Shown: positions 61,247-64,000 of the stretch, piece after piece
How the letters are laid out: each line of letters starts with the position of its first letter
Numbering within the stretch: position 1 is the first letter of the stretch
DNA from: Tamlana crocina
GTDB taxonomy: Bacteria; Bacteroidota; Bacteroidia; Flavobacteriales; Flavobacteriaceae
Reading direction: 5' to 3'
Length of the DNA stretch: 64,000 nt
NCBI GenBank assembly: GCA_040429635.1
Contig: CP158972.1
Coordinates: 2,118,001 to 2,182,000 of the forward strand
Notes under the pieces: generated by a model
What the model saw: only the letters and a program-made list of their open reading frames with translations
What the model was told of the DNA's origin: nothing
The model's database searches: none
Program-made: the position numbers and the translations under genes

Positions 61247-61278
61247 TAAAATCCCCTTTATTACGAGGGGATTTTTTT
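61247..61278. terminator. Terminator between convergent CAP and thrC genes
   Basis: AAAATCCCCT pairs with AGGGGATTTT around TTATTACG, followed by T7; positions 61248-61276. Usable in both directions. Confidence 0.9.
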
Positions 61279-61296
61279 ATGTAACCATGTTCAATA

Positions 61297-62589
61297 TTAC
61301 TTCAACAAAAAGTCTTTTAAATCTTCGTAGGTTGAAACCATAACCGATTCCTTTTCCTTGCCCATTACCGATTGTATTTGCTCCGGCAATGGTTGTTCTT
61401 CTTTTACAACCTCTTCCACCACATCCAAAAACTTGGTAGGGTGCGCGGTTTCCAAGAACACACAATGCGCCTTCGGGTTTTCCTTTAAGTACGATTTGCA
61501 TCCTAAATATCCAACGGCACCATGCGGGTCGGCCACATAATTATAATTGTCGAAAATTTCGAGCATCGCTGCTCTGGTTTCGTCGTCGGTGAAACTGAAA
61601 GACGATAAATTTTCCTTTAAGGTTTCGAAGTCGTTTTTGTAAATTTCCTGAATACGGACAAAATTACTTGGTGCGCCAACATCCATCGCGTTACTGATGG
61701 TTTGTATAGAAGGTTTTGGTTCGTACAATTGCGATATTAAATAACGCGTTACCACATTATTTACATTGTTTGAAGCTACAAAATGCTTGATGGGCAACCC
61801 TAATTTTTGCGCCATCATTCCGGCACAAATGTTTCCGAAATTACCGCTGGGCACCGAAAATACGATATCTTCATGTTGATTATGCAATTGCTTATAAGCA
61901 AACATAAAATAAAATAGTTGTGGCAACCAACGCGCCACATTAATAGAGTTCGCAGAAGTGAGCTGCATTTGGCTTGTTAGGCTTTCATCGAGAAAAGCTT
62001 TCTTTACCATGGCTTGGCAATCATCAAAAGTACCGTTAACTTCCAAGGCCTTTATGTTTTGGCCTAAAGTGGTAAGTTGTTTTTCTTGAATCTCACTCAC
62101 TTTTCCACTAGGGTAAAGAATCACTACATTCACCCCTTTAACCCCTAAAAATCCGTTCGCAACTGCACCACCGGTATCACCCGAAGTGGCCACCAAAACG
62201 GTTACTTCTTTGTCGTTGTTTTTATTGAAATAGCCTAAACAACGCGCCATAAAACGGGCACCAACATCTTTAAAGGCCATGGTTGGACCGTGAAATAATT
62301 CCAACGTCGAAATATGGTCATTCAATTTAACCACAGGAAAATCAAAAGACAAGGTTTCTTCAACGATTGTTTTTAAAACATCTTCTGGAATTTCGGGTAC
62401 AACAAATTGTTTAATGGCCTCGAAAGCCAATTCCGAATAATTTAAATCGTCAATATTTTCAAAAAAAGACTTTGGCAGTGGCGTAATACTTTCTGGAAAA
62501 TACAAGCCTTTATCGGGAGCCAAGCCTTTAATTACGGCATTTTTGAATGTTGAATTAGGAACTTTATGGTTAAGTGAATAATAATTCAT
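61297..62589 (-). CDS. thrC: Threonine synthase
   Basis: 430 aa. PLP lysine in LELFHGPTMAFKDVGARFMA, VATSGDTGGAVANGFLGVKG, FSVPSGNFGNICAGMMAQ, and SNFVRIQEIY. Makes threonine from phosphohomoserine. Last in the thrA-thrB-thrC operon (2-nt gap after thrB). Intact and of normal length. Confidence 0.97.
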   Translation of the reverse strand: MNYYSLNHKVPNSTFKNAVIKGLAPDKGLYFPESITPLPKSFFENIDDLNYSELAFEAIKQFVVPEIPEDVLKTIVEETLSFDFPVVKLNDHISTLELFHGPTMAFKDVGARFMARCLGYFNKNNDKEVTVLVATSGDTGGAVANGFLGVKGVNVVILYPSGKVSEIQEKQLTTLGQNIKALEVNGTFDDCQAMVKKAFLDESLTSQMQLTSANSINVARWLPQLFYFMFAYKQLHNQHEDIVFSVPSGNFGNICAGMMAQKLGLPIKHFVASNNVNNVVTRYLISQLYEPKPSIQTISNAMDVGAPSNFVRIQEIYKNDFETLKENLSSFSFTDDETRAAMLEIFDNYNYVADPHGAVGYLGCKSYLKENPKAHCVFLETAHPTKFLDVVEEVVKEEQPLPEQIQSVMGKEKESVMVSTYEDLKDFLLK

Positions 62590-62591
62590 TG

Positions 62592-63521
62592 TTAGTGTTG
62601 TTCAATTATTTTTATACCTTCAGTATTGATTTTTGAAATATGAATATCAAAATTATATTCGGTAGCCGAATAGACTTTATTCATGGCATCGGCCACACTT
62701 TTAGCGGTTTCTATGCTTTTGCTTAATGCAAAAATAGATGGACCAGACCCCGAAATACAAGCGCCTAAAGCCCCTGCTTTTAGCACTTCATTTTTAACCT
62801 CGTTGTAGTGTGGAATCAAGTTACTACGATGGGGCTCCACGATAACATCATGAAGGGAGTCTTTTATTAAATCGTAATTACTGGTATGTAGCCCGTGTAT
62901 TAAACTGCCTAAATTAGACCATTGCGTAATAGCATCGGTAAGCGTCACTTCTTTGGGCAAAACAGCACGGGAATCGGCGGTTTTTATTTCAATTTGCGGA
63001 TGAATAATAGAAGCGAATAAATCGTCGGGCGAGGGGATTTCCAAAATATTCAATGGCGCAACGCTTTTTACGAGCGTAAAGCCACCAAAAAGGGCAGGGG
63101 CCAAATTATCGGCATGCTCACATTTACTGGCCAAAGCCTCGCCTTTAATGGCAAATTCCGTTAATTGTGTTTTATTGAACGGCCTACCCAAAATTTCATT
63201 CATGCCAAATACACTTCCCACGGCACTGGCGGCACTGCTGCCAATGCCGCTTCCGGGTTTGATGCGTTTGTAGATTTCTATTTCAAAACCAAAATCAACA
63301 TTAATGGCATTGTACATGGCTAAAGCCGATACACCTGCTACATTTTTTTCAGTTTCGTAGGGCAAGTTAAATCCCTCAATGTGCGTGATATGAATACCTT
63401 TTTTGGGAGTTCTACGAATCACCATTTCGTCACCAACACTATCCAAACAAAAACCGAGCACATCAAAACCACAAGCCACATTGGCTACGGTAGCGGGCGA
63501 AAATATTTTAATTTCTTCCAT
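62592..63521 (-). CDS. thrB: Homoserine kinase
   Basis: 309 aa, GHMP family: FSPATVANVACGFDVLGFCL at the start, ATP loop RIKPGSGIGSSAASAVGSVF, GALGACISGSGPSIFALSKS. Phosphorylates homoserine. 3 nt after thrA, 2 nt before thrC. Confidence 0.97.
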   Translation of the reverse strand: MEEIKIFSPATVANVACGFDVLGFCLDSVGDEMVIRRTPKKGIHITHIEGFNLPYETEKNVAGVSALAMYNAINVDFGFEIEIYKRIKPGSGIGSSAASAVGSVFGMNEILGRPFNKTQLTEFAIKGEALASKCEHADNLAPALFGGFTLVKSVAPLNILEIPSPDDLFASIIHPQIEIKTADSRAVLPKEVTLTDAITQWSNLGSLIHGLHTSNYDLIKDSLHDVIVEPHRSNLIPHYNEVKNEVLKAGALGACISGSGPSIFALSKSIETAKSVADAMNKVYSATEYNFDIHISKINTEGIKIIEQH

Positions 63522-63524
63522 AAT

Positions 63525-64000
63525 TTAATCGTTGCCCAATCGAATTATATCTGCAAACAATCCAGATGCCGTAACATCAGCACCAGCACCGGCTCCCTTA
63601 ATAATCATAGGTTGTTGGGCGTATCTTTTGGTGTAAAACATGACGATGTTGTCACTTCCTTCCAAATTGTAAAATGGATGGCCTTCTGGGATTTCCTGCA
63701 AACTCACGCTAGCTTTTCCATTATCGAATTTCGCTACATATTTTAATTGGCAGTTCTTTGCTTTGGCAGAAGCATATAATTTTTGATAATGTGCCTCGTC
63801 TGCAATTAAAGTTTCATAAAAATCTTCGACACTATCACTTTTTAATCCGGATTCAGATAAGAACGATATGTTTTCAATATCTTCCAAGTTCATTTCCACG
63901 CCACTTTCTCTAGCCAAAATCAATATTTTTCTAGCCACATCAACACCGCTTAAATCAATTCTTGGGTCGGGTTCGGTATAACCTTCAACCCCAGCTTGTT
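63525..64000 (-). CDS. thrA: Aspartokinase/homoserine dehydrogenase ThrA, C-terminal part, cut by window edge
   Basis: The frame is open to the right edge and reads QAGVEGYTEPDPRIDLSGVD then VARKILILARESG, the substrate-binding region of homoserine dehydrogenase, ending MIIKGAGAGADVTASGLFAD before the stop. This is the usual C-terminus of the fused ThrA enzyme, so the aspartokinase part would lie beyond the window; a separate homoserine dehydrogenase cannot be excluded. First gene of the operon. Confidence 0.88.
   Translation of the reverse strand, partial: QAGVEGYTEPDPRIDLSGVDVARKILILARESGVEMNLEDIENISFLSESGLKSDSVEDFYETLIADEAHYQKLYASAKAKNCQLKYVAKFDNGKASVSLQEIPEGHPFYNLEGSDNIVMFYTKRYAQQPMIIKGAGAGADVTASGLFADIIRLGND

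Noticed and set aside
1-64000. CRISPR array
   Set aside because: No regularly spaced direct repeats of 25-40 bp with unique spacers, and no cas gene.

Overview
The window is chromosomal DNA from a member of the Bacteroidota, most probably a marine Flavobacteriaceae. The evidence is the low GC content, the best protein matches by eye (YtxJ, VC_2705-type symporter with DUF4212, YciO, flavobacterial lipoproteins with a short LxxC lipobox), the absence of clear Shine-Dalgarno sites, and several promoters of the Bacteroidota type with a -7 box TAnnTTTG. Genus cannot be set from sequence reading alone.

Layout. 1-13.1 kb is ordinary core: a Na+/solute symporter with a tiny membrane protein and a secreted PIG-L deacetylase (one minus-strand operon), clpB, ytxJ and a gamma-glutamylcyclotransferase-like gene, a membrane class III cyclase, a lipoprotein, fahA and glyA. 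13.1-18.7 kb is an AT-rich accessory block. It holds a TetR / membrane protein / FAD-monooxygenase cassette bounded by a 12-bp inverted repeat, a ~120-nt imperfect palindrome, and a complete IS256-family element. The IS carries an 8-bp target duplication and has split a DUF6326-type membrane gene; removing it restores the reading frame exactly. 18.8-24.1 kb has a beta-helix-like lipoprotein, a gntR-galK-galT operon with a tandem operator, and tRNA-Arg(TCT). 24.2-33.1 kb looks accessory again: a SYLF protein, a multiply broken flavin disulfide reductase, a nitroreductase, a signalling set (two AraC regulators, response regulator, PAS histidine kinase, two small proteins) and an IS200-like element with a nonsense codon.

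33.1-49.6 kb: an FGE-type lipoprotein with its catalytic cysteine pair, a HGSNAT/DUF1624-type membrane protein, an AGCS amino-acid symporter, and an acetate module (DUF4212 + ActP-like symporter + acs, facing a DnaQ-type exonuclease and a cNMP/CBS/DUF294 protein), followed by small housekeeping genes. 49.7-51.6 kb is a lone 621-aa protein of unknown function, very AT-rich, with a C-terminal motif resembling PD-(D/E)XK nucleases; it is my best candidate for something undescribed. 51.7-64 kb is core: LysM protein, rpsA with a structured leader, pyrR, pyrB with a heptamer tandem repeat abutting its start, rnz, pdxH, a CAP-domain lipoprotein and the thrA-thrB-thrC operon running off the right edge.

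How they work together: the gal operon, the acetate module, the thr operon and the pyr genes are coherent metabolic units. The accessory blocks show repeated decay (one A7 frameshift, one IS-split gene, one frameshifted transposase, one nonsense transposase, one multiply mutated reductase). All functional calls come from reading the protein sequences; no database search was possible.
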